A stretch of 64,000 nucleotides of DNA from positions 62,001 through 126,000 of the forward strand of contig NZ_JOJE01000005.1 of the NCBI RefSeq assembly GCF_000720255.1. The letters run 5' to 3'. This DNA is from Streptomyces griseus subsp. griseus. GTDB lineage: Bacteria; Actinomycetota; Actinomycetes; Streptomycetales; Streptomycetaceae. Of the stretch, positions 26,335 to 34,255 are shown in pieces. Each line of letters opens with the position of its first letter. Position 1 is the first letter of the stretch. The notes beneath the pieces were generated by a model. That model was not told the DNA's origin. It made no database searches and was given only the letters and a program-made list of their open reading frames with translations. Both the position numbers and the translations under genes were made by a program.

Positions 26335-27624
26335 GTGGCGAACCCGCCGGTCAACGTGGCGCAACTCGCCGCCGTGGACGCGGCGCGGGCGGCGCGGATG
26401 CTCAGCGAGGTGCGCGCCGCCAAGCTCGCCGGGCAGCGCGCGCGCATTCCCGCGCGCCCGGTGATCGAGCAGTCCTGGGAGCGCGTGCTGCGCCGGGGAA
26501 TGGATCCGGAGCACGGTGGCACGGCGGGACTGCTGGCCCCGGAGGAGGTGCGGCGGCGCCGGGAGGAGACTCCGCTGCGGCATGTGCTGCCGGTGTTGCG
26601 GGAGGGTCTGCTGTCGTTCGCGGACGTCGCCCACCACATCATGGTCGTCGCGGACGCGGAGGGCCGGGTGCTGTGGCGGGAGGGCTCCTCCCCCGTGCTG
26701 CGCAAGGCGGACGCGATCGGGTTCGAGCTCGGCGCCGACTGGCGCGAGGACGTGGTGGGCACGAACGGGGTGGGCACTCCCGCGGTGGTGCGCGGGCCCG
26801 TCCAGGTGTTCGCCGGCGAGCACTTCGTGCGGACGCAGACCACCTGGACCTGCACGGGAGCGCCGATCACGGATCCCCGGGACGGGCGGCTGATCGGTGT
26901 CGTGGACGTCAGCGGTCCGCTGGAGACGATGCATCCGGCCACGCTGGCCTGGGTCTCGTCGGTGGCGAAGCTCGCCGAGGCCCGGCTGCGTGAGGTGCAT
27001 CTGTCCTCCCTGGAACGGCTGCGGGCGGTGGCGGCGCCGGTGCTGGCGCGGTTGGGGGGCCGGGCCGTGGTGGTGGACCGGGACGGCTGGACGGCGGCGG
27101 TGACGGGGATGCCGTACCTGAGCCGGGTGGCGCTGCCCAAGTCGCCGGCGGCGGGCCGCCGGTGGCTGCCGGCGCTCGGGCTGTGCTCGGTGGAGCCGCT
27201 GGCGGGTGGCTGGTTGGTGCGGGTCGCCGAGGAGCCGGTGGTGCGCGGTGCCACCCGGATCGTGCTGGATCTGACGCAGCCGCGCCGTTCGTCGGTGACG
27301 GTGTCGGCGGACTCGGGCACCTGGTCGCACGAACTGAGTCCCCGGCACGCCGAGTTGCTGTTCCTGCTGGCCACGTATCGCGCGGGGCTCGGGGCGGCCC
27401 GGCTGGCGGCGGAGATGTTCGGTGATCCGCGCCGTACGGTGACGGTGCGGGCCGAGGTGTCGCGGGTACGGCGGTATCTCGGGGGTTTGCTGGAACACCG
27501 GCCGTATCGTTTCTGCGAGGGCGCGGAGGTCGAGGTGCTCCTCCCGGCCGACCCGCGCGACCTGTTGCCGCACTCGACGGCGCCGGGGGTGCTCGACCGG
27601 CGGGTGTCGGCCTCCGTTCGGTGA
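26335..27624 (+). CDS. GAF-domain transcriptional regulator
   Basis: A 429-residue regulator; the GTG at 26335 has GGGGAGG seven bases upstream. Residues about 65-230 form an atypical GAF sensor (FADVAHHIMVVADAEGRVLW; ADAIGFELGADWREDVVGTN; VVDVSGPLETMHPATLAW), the type found at the N-terminus of acetoin- and alcohol-responsive activators. There is no AAA+ domain. The C-terminus (about 335-415) looks like a winged helix (AARLAAEMFGDPRRTVTVRA; EVSRVRRYLGGLLEHRPYRF). In other Streptomyces such proteins often neighbour an aldehyde dehydrogenase gene; none is present here. Confidence 0.82.
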   Translation: MANPPVNVAQLAAVDAARAARMLSEVRAAKLAGQRARIPARPVIEQSWERVLRRGMDPEHGGTAGLLAPEEVRRRREETPLRHVLPVLREGLLSFADVAHHIMVVADAEGRVLWREGSSPVLRKADAIGFELGADWREDVVGTNGVGTPAVVRGPVQVFAGEHFVRTQTTWTCTGAPITDPRDGRLIGVVDVSGPLETMHPATLAWVSSVAKLAEARLREVHLSSLERLRAVAAPVLARLGGRAVVVDRDGWTAAVTGMPYLSRVALPKSPAAGRRWLPALGLCSVEPLAGGWLVRVAEEPVVRGATRIVLDLTQPRRSSVTVSADSGTWSHELSPRHAELLFLLATYRAGLGAARLAAEMFGDPRRTVTVRAEVSRVRRYLGGLLEHRPYRFCEGAEVEVLLPADPRDLLPHSTAPGVLDRRVSASVR

Positions 27625-27825
27625 GGGCCTGAGCGTACGGGAGCACCCTGGGGCGTTGGCCCAGGGCCCCGAAATGGGTCGCCCGGTGGCATCTTCCGTA
27701 TATTTGCGACGTCTTCCTCCTGGGGAGCTCCCGACTGCCGTAGCATCCCCCTTACGGGCCACCCCACCTGCTCCTCGGTCAACGTACGGATCATGAGGCG
27801 CAGTTGGCTCGCCTCGGGAGGATCG

Positions 27826-29139
27826 ATGAAGCATCGTGGCAGACACCGCCGACGCAGGCGGGGCAGGGCGGCGCGCGCCTTCCTGGCCGGAACCGCCCTC
27901 GCACTCACCGCCGCCGCCACCCTGATCAGCGCGTCCCAGGCCACGGTCACCGACAGTCCCGGCGCGTTGCAGCCGCTCACCTCGTCCGCCGAGAGCCGCC
28001 CCCTGCGGCTGACGGAGGATCTCGTTCCGCAGGCCTCCCTGAACCGGCTGGCCCGGGAGATGGGCCGGCCCGTCGGTGTGTCCACCGTCCTGGAGAACAC
28101 CGACCGCGATCTTCGTGACGCGATCGACTGCACGGCCGACGAACGCCGGGCACTGCCCGTCTCCCCGGTGGCCACGAGGGCCTACTGCTGGGACGCCGAC
28201 GACACGCGCGGCTGGCAGCCCGGCGCGATCACCACCTCCGGAGACGCGGACGACGACGGGCGCTGGGGCGCCCACCGCGTCGTCCTCTCCGGCTGGACCC
28301 ACAACGGCGGCCCGGCGGCCGACCGGGGCCTCGCCCGGGTGGCCTTCGTCGACGCGGACGACTCCGGTCACCTCACCTACACCTGGGTCCTGCTGGTCGT
28401 CCCGGTCGACGGCGGGCGCGACTACCGGCCGCTGACCTCCCATGTCTCGGGCATGGTCTGGTACCAGGGCAAGCTGCTGGTCACCGCCGACGACGGGGAC
28501 CGCAGCGCGCTGTACGTCTACGACATGGCCCGCATCCAGCGCGCCAACGTGCACGAGGATGCGGTGGGCCGGGTGCGCGGCGGCTGGTCGGCGCACGGGT
28601 ACGGGTTCGCCATGCCCGCCGTCGGCTCCTACCGGGTGGCCGGCGGCGAGGACGTCCCGCACCCCGGCTCCATCTCCCTCGACCGCAGCACCGCCCCGGA
28701 CAGCCTGGTCGCGAGCGAGTGGACCCTCGACGGCGGCGACCGGCGGGCCCGCCTGTGGCGCTACTCCTTCAGTCCTGGCGACACCCGTGCCGGACTCCTC
28801 GCCACCGACGGCTCCGGACACGCGGACCCCGACGAGGTCTACGGGACGAAGGCGGCCGAGGTCCGGGGCGTGCTGTCGTACCGCTCCGCCTGGTACGTCA
28901 GCCGTACGACGGACGGTGCGCGGGACGGGCGCGGCACGCTGTGGCGGCAGGACGACGACGGCGCGCGGGCCGCGGAGTGCGGGAGCGACACCACGCACCG
29001 CTGCTGGAGCGGGCAGACGGAGTCACTCTCCTACTGGGAGTCGACCGGCGAGGTCTGGACCCAGTCGGGCCGGATGCTGTTCGCGCTGCCGCTGGCCTCC
29101 ATCGAGAAGTCGCTGGGACGGGAGACCGACGGGCAGTAG
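27826..29139 (+). CDS. Secreted protein of unknown function
   Basis: A 437-residue exported protein. The ATG at 27826 has GGGAGGATCG directly before it and is preferred to an ATG 33 bases upstream. A very basic N-region (KHRGRHRRRRRGR) is followed by a hydrophobic core (FLAGTALALTAAATLI), a Sec-type signal. The mature protein shows repeated beta-strand-like stretches with aromatic ends (MVWYQGKLLVTADDGDRSAL; VLSYRSAWYVSRTTDG), compatible with a beta-propeller. It has four or more cysteines. I do not recognise the family. Confidence 0.8.
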   Translation: MKHRGRHRRRRRGRAARAFLAGTALALTAAATLISASQATVTDSPGALQPLTSSAESRPLRLTEDLVPQASLNRLAREMGRPVGVSTVLENTDRDLRDAIDCTADERRALPVSPVATRAYCWDADDTRGWQPGAITTSGDADDDGRWGAHRVVLSGWTHNGGPAADRGLARVAFVDADDSGHLTYTWVLLVVPVDGGRDYRPLTSHVSGMVWYQGKLLVTADDGDRSALYVYDMARIQRANVHEDAVGRVRGGWSAHGYGFAMPAVGSYRVAGGEDVPHPGSISLDRSTAPDSLVASEWTLDGGDRRARLWRYSFSPGDTRAGLLATDGSGHADPDEVYGTKAAEVRGVLSYRSAWYVSRTTDGARDGRGTLWRQDDDGARAAECGSDTTHRCWSGQTESLSYWESTGEVWTQSGRMLFALPLASIEKSLGRETDGQ

Positions 29140-29195
29140 GCGCGGGCCCGGGCCCCGATCGACAGATCGGTGAGCGGGATGATTCCCTGGCCGGC

Positions 29196-29768
29196 ATGAC
29201 CAACATCCCCGTCACCACCTGGTCCCTGGAGCAGACCGCGCCGGGCGACCTCCTCCCGGCCGCCGCGCCGGAGGGCGATGTCCGCATCGTCCGCTCCGAG
29301 GTGCCCTCCCCGGAGTTCAGCCGGTTCCTGTACGCCTCCGTCGGCGGCGACATCCGCTGGATCGACCGGCTCAGCTGGACCTACGCGCGGTGGCTGGAGC
29401 ACCTGGAGCGTCCGGGTGTGGAGACGTGGGTGGCCTACGACCGCGGCACGCCGGCCGGGTACGTGGAGTTCGAGCCGCAGGACGACGGGGTCGTGGAGAT
29501 CACGTACTTCGGACTGATCCCGGCCTTCCGCGGCCGGCGCATCGGCGGCCATCTGCTGTCGTACGGCGCCGCCCGGGCCTGGGACGTCGCGGACCGCTGG
29601 CCGGGGCTGCCGCAGACCAAGCGGGTGTGGCTGCACACGTGCAGCAAGGACGGCGAGCACGCGATGGACAATTACCAGCGCCGCGGGTTCAAGCTGTTCG
29701 ACACCAAGGTCGAGGAGGAGCGGGAGGTACCCGCACCGGGCCCATGGCCCGGCGCCTACCCGGCCTGA
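29196..29768 (+). CDS. GNAT-family N-acetyltransferase
   Basis: A 190-residue acetyl-CoA-dependent transferase. The ATG at 29196 starts MTNIPVTTWSLEQTAPGDLL. The acetyl-CoA loop is seen in ITYFGLIPAFRGRRIGGHLL (R-G-R-R-I-G-G-H form of the Q/RxxGxG/A motif), and NYQRRGFKLFDTKVEEE is the usual C-terminal strand. The long N-terminal extension of about 50 residues is typical of a Streptomyces subgroup. The acceptor is unknown. Confidence 0.88.
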   Translation: MTNIPVTTWSLEQTAPGDLLPAAAPEGDVRIVRSEVPSPEFSRFLYASVGGDIRWIDRLSWTYARWLEHLERPGVETWVAYDRGTPAGYVEFEPQDDGVVEITYFGLIPAFRGRRIGGHLLSYGAARAWDVADRWPGLPQTKRVWLHTCSKDGEHAMDNYQRRGFKLFDTKVEEEREVPAPGPWPGAYPA

Positions 29769-29858
29769 CCAGCGTCGACAAGGGCGCTGACGCGCCATGT
29801 GACCAAGACCACCCGAGTCTTGCATTCCGAGACAAGGGTGTCCGGATGATGGGCAAAG

Positions 29859-29873
29859 CTGGACTGTGTCCAG
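29859..29873. promoter_or_regulatory. 15-bp inverted repeat upstream of sulfur operon
   Basis: CTGGAC-TGT-GTCCAG is a perfect inverted repeat 22 bases before the leader peptide start. It may be an operator for a sulfur-responsive repressor or a structure in the mRNA leader. No regulator gene is next to it. Confidence 0.4.
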
Positions 29874-29895
29874 ATCGCCATGACACGCTTCCGTC

Positions 29896-29979
29896 ATGTC
29901 TGGAACTGGAATTGCCTTGGTGAGTCGGCGGCACGTCGACCTCGGCCGCATGTCCAGCGCCATCTGTCGGGCGAGCTGA
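29896..29979 (+). CDS. Cysteine-containing leader peptide of sulfite reductase operon
   Basis: A 27-codon ORF, MSGTGIALVSRRHVDLGRMS, ending SAICRAS. It matches the short leader peptides seen in front of sulfur-assimilation genes across Streptomyces, which share the pattern IALVSRRHVDLxRxSSxxC. In actinobacteria, leader peptides with cysteine codons have been shown to sense cysteine by ribosome stalling and to control the next gene. Here the single Cys codon (TGT) is the fifth codon from the stop. The sulfite reductase starts 192 bases downstream. Confidence 0.85.
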   Translation: MSGTGIALVSRRHVDLGRMSSAICRAS

Positions 29980-30118
29980 GAGCCCCGGCAGCACCCGACA
30001 TCCCCTGATCCAGCCTCCCCCCGCGCAACGACGCGCGCGCATGCCCACACGCTTCCGCACGCGCCCGCCTGCGCAGGTCAGAGCCTCCCGCCCGCCACCC
30101 GACCACCGCCCCTCATCG

Positions 30119-30133
30119 ACGGCGCTTCGCGCC
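30119..30133 (+). promoter_or_regulatory. Strong hairpin between leader peptide and sulfite reductase
   Basis: CGGCG-CTTCG-CGCCG forms a short, very stable stem with a CTTCG-type loop, 38 bases before the sulfite reductase ATG. In a leader-controlled operon it could be part of the switch that hides or frees the ribosome site. No function is shown. Confidence 0.4.
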
Positions 30134-30171
30134 GACCCCTGCCCGACGCTGTCCCGAAGGACGTATCAACC

Positions 30172-31869
30172 ATGGCCGCCACCCCACAGAACCCTGCCGC
30201 CTCAGCGCCCCGCCGCAAGGTGAGCCGTCACCGCGGTGAGGGTCAGTGGGCCGCGGGGCACCACACCCCGCTGAACGGCAACGAGCAGTTCAAGAAGGAC
30301 GACGACGGTCTCAATGTGCGGACACGCATTGAGACGATCTACTCCAAGCGGGGCTTCGACTCGATCGACCCCAACGACCTGCGCGGCCGGATGCGCTGGT
30401 GGGGCCTGTACACCCAGCGCAAGCCCGGGATCGACGGCGGCAAGACCGCGATCCTGGAGCCGGAGGAGCTGGACGACAAGTACTTCATGCTGCGGGTTCG
30501 GATCGACGGCGGCCGACTCACCACACGGCAGCTGCGCGTGATCGGTGAGATCTCGGAGGAGTTCGCGCGCGGCAGCGCGGACATCACCGACCGGCAGAAC
30601 ATCCAGCTGCACTGGATCCGCATCGAGGACGTGCCCGAGATCTGGAACCGGCTGGAGGCCGTCGGGCTGTCCACCACCGAGGCCTGCGGCGACTGCCCGC
30701 GCGTGGTCATCGGCTCGCCGGTCGCCGGTATCGCCGAGGACGAGATCATCGACGGCTCCTGGGCCATCGAGGAGATCCACGACCGCTACATCGGCAGCAA
30801 GGAATTCTCCAACCTGCCGCGCAAGTTCAAGACGGCGGTCTCCGGCTCCCCGCTCCTCGACGTGGTCCATGAGATCAACGACGTGGCCTTCGTCGGCGTC
30901 GAACACCCCGAGCACGGCCCCGGCTTCGACCTGTGGGTCGGCGGCGGCCTGTCCACGAACCCGAAGCTCGGCGTCCGGCTCGGCACCTGGGTGCCGCTGG
31001 AGGAGGTGCCGGAGGTGTGGGCCGGTGTGGTCGGCATCTTCCGCGACTGGGGTTACCGCCGTCTCCGCACGAGGGCTCGCCTGAAGTTCCTCGTCGCCGA
31101 CTGGGGCGCGGAGAAGTTCCGCCAGGTCCTGGAGGACGACTACCTCCAGCGCAAGCTGATCGACGGCCCCGCGCCCGCCGAGCCCGCGGGCCGTTGGCGC
31201 GACCACGTCGGGGTGCACCGGCAGAAGGACGGCCGGTTCTACGTCGGCTTCGCCCCGCGTGTCGGCCGCGTCGACGGCGCCACCCTCACGAAGATCGCCG
31301 AGGTCGCGGAGGCCCATGGCTCGGGCCGGGTCCGCACCACCGTCGAGCAGAAGATGATCATCCTCGATGTCGAGGAGGCGCAGGTCGAGCCGCTGGTCGA
31401 GGCCCTGGAGGCGCTGGACCTCACCGCCAAGCCCTCCCCCTTCCGGCGCGGCACCATGGCCTGCACCGGTATCGAGTACTGCAAGCTCGCCATCGTCGAG
31501 ACGAAGGCGCGCGGCGCCTCGCTGATCGACGAGCTGGAGCGCCGGATCCCGGACTTCGACGAGCCCATCACCATCAACCTCAACGGCTGCCCGAACGCCT
31601 GCGCCCGTATCCAGGTGGCGGACATCGGTCTCAAGGGCCAGCTCGTCCTCGACGACCAGGGCCGGCAGGTCGAGGGCTACCAGGTGCACCTGGGCGGCGC
31701 GCTCGGCCTGGACGCCGGGTTCGGCCGCAAGGTCCGCGGCCTGAAGGTCACCGCGGACGAGCTGCCGGACTACGTCGAGCGCGTCCTCAAGCGGTTCGAG
31801 TCGGAGCGCGAGGACGGCGAGCGCTTCGCGACCTGGGCCGCCCGCGCCTCCGAGGAGGCCCTGTCGTGA
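30172..31869 (+). CDS. sir: Assimilatory sulfite reductase (ferredoxin-type)
   Basis: Reduces sulfite to sulfide with siroheme and a [4Fe-4S] cluster. The 565-residue length and two-fold nitrite/sulfite reductase repeat fit. The four cluster cysteines are C431 and C437 (TMACTGIEYCKLA) and C473 and C477 (NLNGCPNACAR). The siroheme-binding arginines occur in RGRMRWWGLYTQRKPG. C172 and C175 (TEACGDCPRV) and Y104 (DDKYFMLRV) lie where the mycobacterial enzyme has its Tyr-Cys cross-link, which would make it a sulfite rather than nitrite reductase. It is the first large gene of the operon and is followed by a GTGA overlap. Confidence 0.95.
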   Translation: MAATPQNPAASAPRRKVSRHRGEGQWAAGHHTPLNGNEQFKKDDDGLNVRTRIETIYSKRGFDSIDPNDLRGRMRWWGLYTQRKPGIDGGKTAILEPEELDDKYFMLRVRIDGGRLTTRQLRVIGEISEEFARGSADITDRQNIQLHWIRIEDVPEIWNRLEAVGLSTTEACGDCPRVVIGSPVAGIAEDEIIDGSWAIEEIHDRYIGSKEFSNLPRKFKTAVSGSPLLDVVHEINDVAFVGVEHPEHGPGFDLWVGGGLSTNPKLGVRLGTWVPLEEVPEVWAGVVGIFRDWGYRRLRTRARLKFLVADWGAEKFRQVLEDDYLQRKLIDGPAPAEPAGRWRDHVGVHRQKDGRFYVGFAPRVGRVDGATLTKIAEVAEAHGSGRVRTTVEQKMIILDVEEAQVEPLVEALEALDLTAKPSPFRRGTMACTGIEYCKLAIVETKARGASLIDELERRIPDFDEPITINLNGCPNACARIQVADIGLKGQLVLDDQGRQVEGYQVHLGGALGLDAGFGRKVRGLKVTADELPDYVERVLKRFESEREDGERFATWAARASEEALS

Positions 31870-32045
31870 GCGAGCGGGCCGCCCCTTTCTACTGCCCCTA
31901 TTGCGGCGACGAGGACCTGCGACCGAGTGAGCAGAGCCACGGCGCCTGGGAATGCGGGGCGTGCAGCCGCGCATTCCAGCTGAAGTTCCTCGGGCTGCTG
32001 GCCCGAGGTGTTCAGCGAGCCGACGAAGGAGGGGACCGGATATGA
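31866..32045 (+). CDS. Small zinc-ribbon-like protein in sulfur operon
   Basis: A 59-residue protein (VSERAAPFYCPYCGDEDLRP...WECGACSRAFQLKFLGL). Two CxxC pairs (CPYC and CGAC) about 22 residues apart form a rubredoxin/zinc-ribbon knuckle. The GTG overlaps the sulfite reductase stop (GTGA) and its TGA overlaps the APS reductase ATG (ATGA), so it is locked into the operon. It may bind zinc or iron and act as an electron carrier or assembly factor for sulfite reductase. The position is convincing; the role is inference. Confidence 0.87.
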   Translation: MSERAAPFYCPYCGDEDLRPSEQSHGAWECGACSRAFQLKFLGLLARGVQRADEGGDRI

Positions 32046-32755
32046 CCACGGCTGCTCAGCAGGAGCGTGACGCCGAGGAGTTGAAGGCCCTGGCCGAGCA
32101 GGCGGGCCGGGACCTGGAGGACGCTTCCGCGCTGGAGATCCTCCAGTGGGCGGTGGATACGTTCGGCAGGCGTTTCTGCGTGACGTCGTCGATGGAGGAC
32201 GCGGTGGTGGCCCACCTCGCCTCGCGCGTCCAGAAGGGAGTCGACGTCGTCTTCCTCGACACCGGCTACCACTTCCCCGAGACGATCGGCACCCGCGACG
32301 CGGTGGAGGCGGTGATGGACGTCAACGTCATCACCCTCACCCCGCGCCGGACGGTGGCCGAGCAGGACGCGCAGTACGGGCCGAAGCTGCACGACCGCGA
32401 CCCCGACCTGTGCTGCAAGCTGCGCAAGGTCCAGCCCCTGGAAGAGGGACTGAAGGGCTATCAGGCGTGGGCGACGGGACTGCGGCGGGACGAGTCGCCG
32501 ACCCGCGCGAACACGCCGGTGGTGGGCTGGGACGAGAAGCGGGGCAAGGTGAAGATCTCCCCGATCGCCCGCTGGAGCCAGGACGACGTCGACGCCTATG
32601 TCGCCGAGCACGGGGTGCTGACCAACCCGCTGCTGATGGACGGCTACGCGTCCGTCGGCTGCGCCCCCTGCACGCGCCGCGTGCTGGAGGGCGAGGACGC
32701 GCGGGCCGGGCGCTGGGCGGGGCGTTCGAAGACCGAGTGCGGGCTGCACGGCTGA
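32042..32755 (+). CDS. cysH: Adenylyl-sulfate (APS) reductase
   Basis: Reduces APS to sulfite with thioredoxin. 237 residues. The pair C124-C125 (DLCCKLRKV) and C207/C210 (GCAPCTRR) are the [4Fe-4S] ligands that mark APS rather than PAPS reductases, and C233 in ECGLHG is the catalytic cysteine. The nucleotide-binding part starts FCVTSSMEDAVVAHLA. The ATG overlaps the small zinc-ribbon gene's stop. That it is APS-type raises the question of what the adjacent APS kinase is for. Confidence 0.95.
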   Translation: MTTAAQQERDAEELKALAEQAGRDLEDASALEILQWAVDTFGRRFCVTSSMEDAVVAHLASRVQKGVDVVFLDTGYHFPETIGTRDAVEAVMDVNVITLTPRRTVAEQDAQYGPKLHDRDPDLCCKLRKVQPLEEGLKGYQAWATGLRRDESPTRANTPVVGWDEKRGKVKISPIARWSQDDVDAYVAEHGVLTNPLLMDGYASVGCAPCTRRVLEGEDARAGRWAGRSKTECGLHG

Positions 32756-32760
32756 TCGCG

Positions 32761-33321
32761 ATGACAGAGACACAGGAGACTGACGTGACGACCGGAGCCA
32801 CCATCTGGCTCACGGGTCTGCCGAGTGCCGGCAAGACCACCATCGCCCACGAGCTGGCCGGCCGCCTGCGCGAGCGGGGCCGGCGTGTCGAGGTCCTCGA
32901 CGGTGACGAGATCCGCGAGTTCATCTCGGCGGGCCTCGGCTTCAGCCGTGAGGACCGGCACACCAACGTGCAGCGCATCGGCTTCGTCGCCGAGCTGCTC
33001 GCCCGTAACGGCGTGACGGTGCTGGTTCCGGTGATCGCCCCGTACGCCGACAGCCGGGACGCGGTGCGCAAGCGCCACCAGCAGGGCGGCACCGCCTACC
33101 TGGAGGTGCACGTCGCGACCCCGGTCGAGGTGTGCTCGGAGCGCGATGTGAAGGGCCTGTACGCCAAGCAGGCCGCGGGTGAGCTCAAGGGCCTGACCGG
33201 GGTGGACGACCCCTACGAGGAGCCCGAGTCGCCCGATCTGCGGATCGAGTCCCAGAACCAGACCGTGCAGGAGTCCGCGGCGTCGGTGTACGCCCTGCTC
33301 AGCGAAAGGGGACTGGCATGA
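32761..33321 (+). CDS. cysC: Adenylyl-sulfate kinase
   Basis: Phosphorylates APS to PAPS. 186 residues, normal length. The Walker A loop is GLPSAGKTT (residues 19-27); EDRHTNVQRIGFVAELL and APYADSRDAVRKRH are family signatures. The ATG at 32761 is five bases after the cysH stop; a GTG 24 bases on is a possible alternative. PAPS would serve sulfotransferases, because the operon's reductase uses APS directly. Confidence 0.95.
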   Translation: MTETQETDVTTGATIWLTGLPSAGKTTIAHELAGRLRERGRRVEVLDGDEIREFISAGLGFSREDRHTNVQRIGFVAELLARNGVTVLVPVIAPYADSRDAVRKRHQQGGTAYLEVHVATPVEVCSERDVKGLYAKQAAGELKGLTGVDDPYEEPESPDLRIESQNQTVQESAASVYALLSERGLA

Positions 33322-34253
33322 CGACCGTGGCCAAGGTGGAGGACGGTACGGACAGCCCGTACGCCCTCAGCCATCTGGACGCCCTGGAGTCCGAGGCGGT
33401 GCACATCTTCCGCGAGGTGGCGGGCGAGTTCGAGAACCCGGTGATCCTGTTCTCCGGTGGCAAGGACTCCATCGTCATGCTGCACCTCGCGCTGAAGGCG
33501 TTCGCGCCCGCGCCGGTGCCCTTCACCCTGCTGCACGTCGACACCGGGCACAACTTCCCCGAGGTCATCGAGTACCGCGACCGCACCGTCGACCAGCACG
33601 GCCTGCGGCTGCACGTCGCCTCCGTCCAGGACTACATCGACCGCGGTGTGCTGCGTGAGCGCCCGGACGGCACCCGCAACCCGCTGCAGACGCTCCCCCT
33701 GACGGAGAAGATCCAGTCGGAGAAGTTCGACGCGGTCTTCGGCGGCGGTCGCCGCGACGAGGAGAAGGCCCGCGCCAAGGAGCGGGTGTTCTCGCTGCGC
33801 GACGAGTTCTCCCAGTGGGACCCCCGCAGGCAGCGGCCCGAGCTGTGGAACCTCTACAACGGACGCCACGCGCCCGGCGAGCACGTCCGTGTGTTCCCGC
33901 TGTCGAACTGGACCGAGCTGGACGTCTGGCAGTACATCGCCCGCGAGGGCATCGAACTGCCGCAGATCTATTTCGCCCACGAGCGGGACGTGTTCAAGCG
34001 CTCGGGGATGTGGCTGACCGCCGGCGAGTGGGGCGGCCCCAAGGACGGTGAGACCGTCGAGAAGCGGCTGGTGCGTTACCGGACCGTGGGTGACATGTCC
34101 TGCACCGGTGCCGTCGACTCCGACGCCACCACGCTGGACGCCGTGATCACCGAGATCGCCGCCTCGCGTCTCACCGAGCGCGGCGCGACCCGCGCCGACG
34201 ACAAGCTCTCCGAGGCCGCGATGGAAGACCGCAAGCGCGAGGGGTACTTCTAA
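33318..34253 (+). CDS. cysD: Sulfate adenylyltransferase subunit 2
   Basis: Catalytic ATP-pyrophosphatase subunit that makes APS from sulfate and ATP. 311 residues. The PP-loop is SGGKDS (residues 46-51), followed by TLLHVDTGHNFPEVIEYRD and GGGRRDEEKARAKERVFSLR. The ATG overlaps the cysC stop (ATGA), and the cysN ATG follows after two bases. Confidence 0.96.
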   Translation: MTTVAKVEDGTDSPYALSHLDALESEAVHIFREVAGEFENPVILFSGGKDSIVMLHLALKAFAPAPVPFTLLHVDTGHNFPEVIEYRDRTVDQHGLRLHVASVQDYIDRGVLRERPDGTRNPLQTLPLTEKIQSEKFDAVFGGGRRDEEKARAKERVFSLRDEFSQWDPRRQRPELWNLYNGRHAPGEHVRVFPLSNWTELDVWQYIAREGIELPQIYFAHERDVFKRSGMWLTAGEWGGPKDGETVEKRLVRYRTVGDMSCTGAVDSDATTLDAVITEIAASRLTERGATRADDKLSEAAMEDRKREGYF

Positions 34254-34255
34254 GC

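Noticed and set aside
26041..28998. A 985-codon open frame on the minus strand
   Set aside because: Antisense to the GAF regulator and the secreted protein, with low-complexity composition and no start signal.
30041..30223. A 60-codon ORF between the leader peptide and sulfite reductase
   Set aside because: No ribosome site, Pro/Arg-rich, overlaps the sulfite reductase start out of frame.
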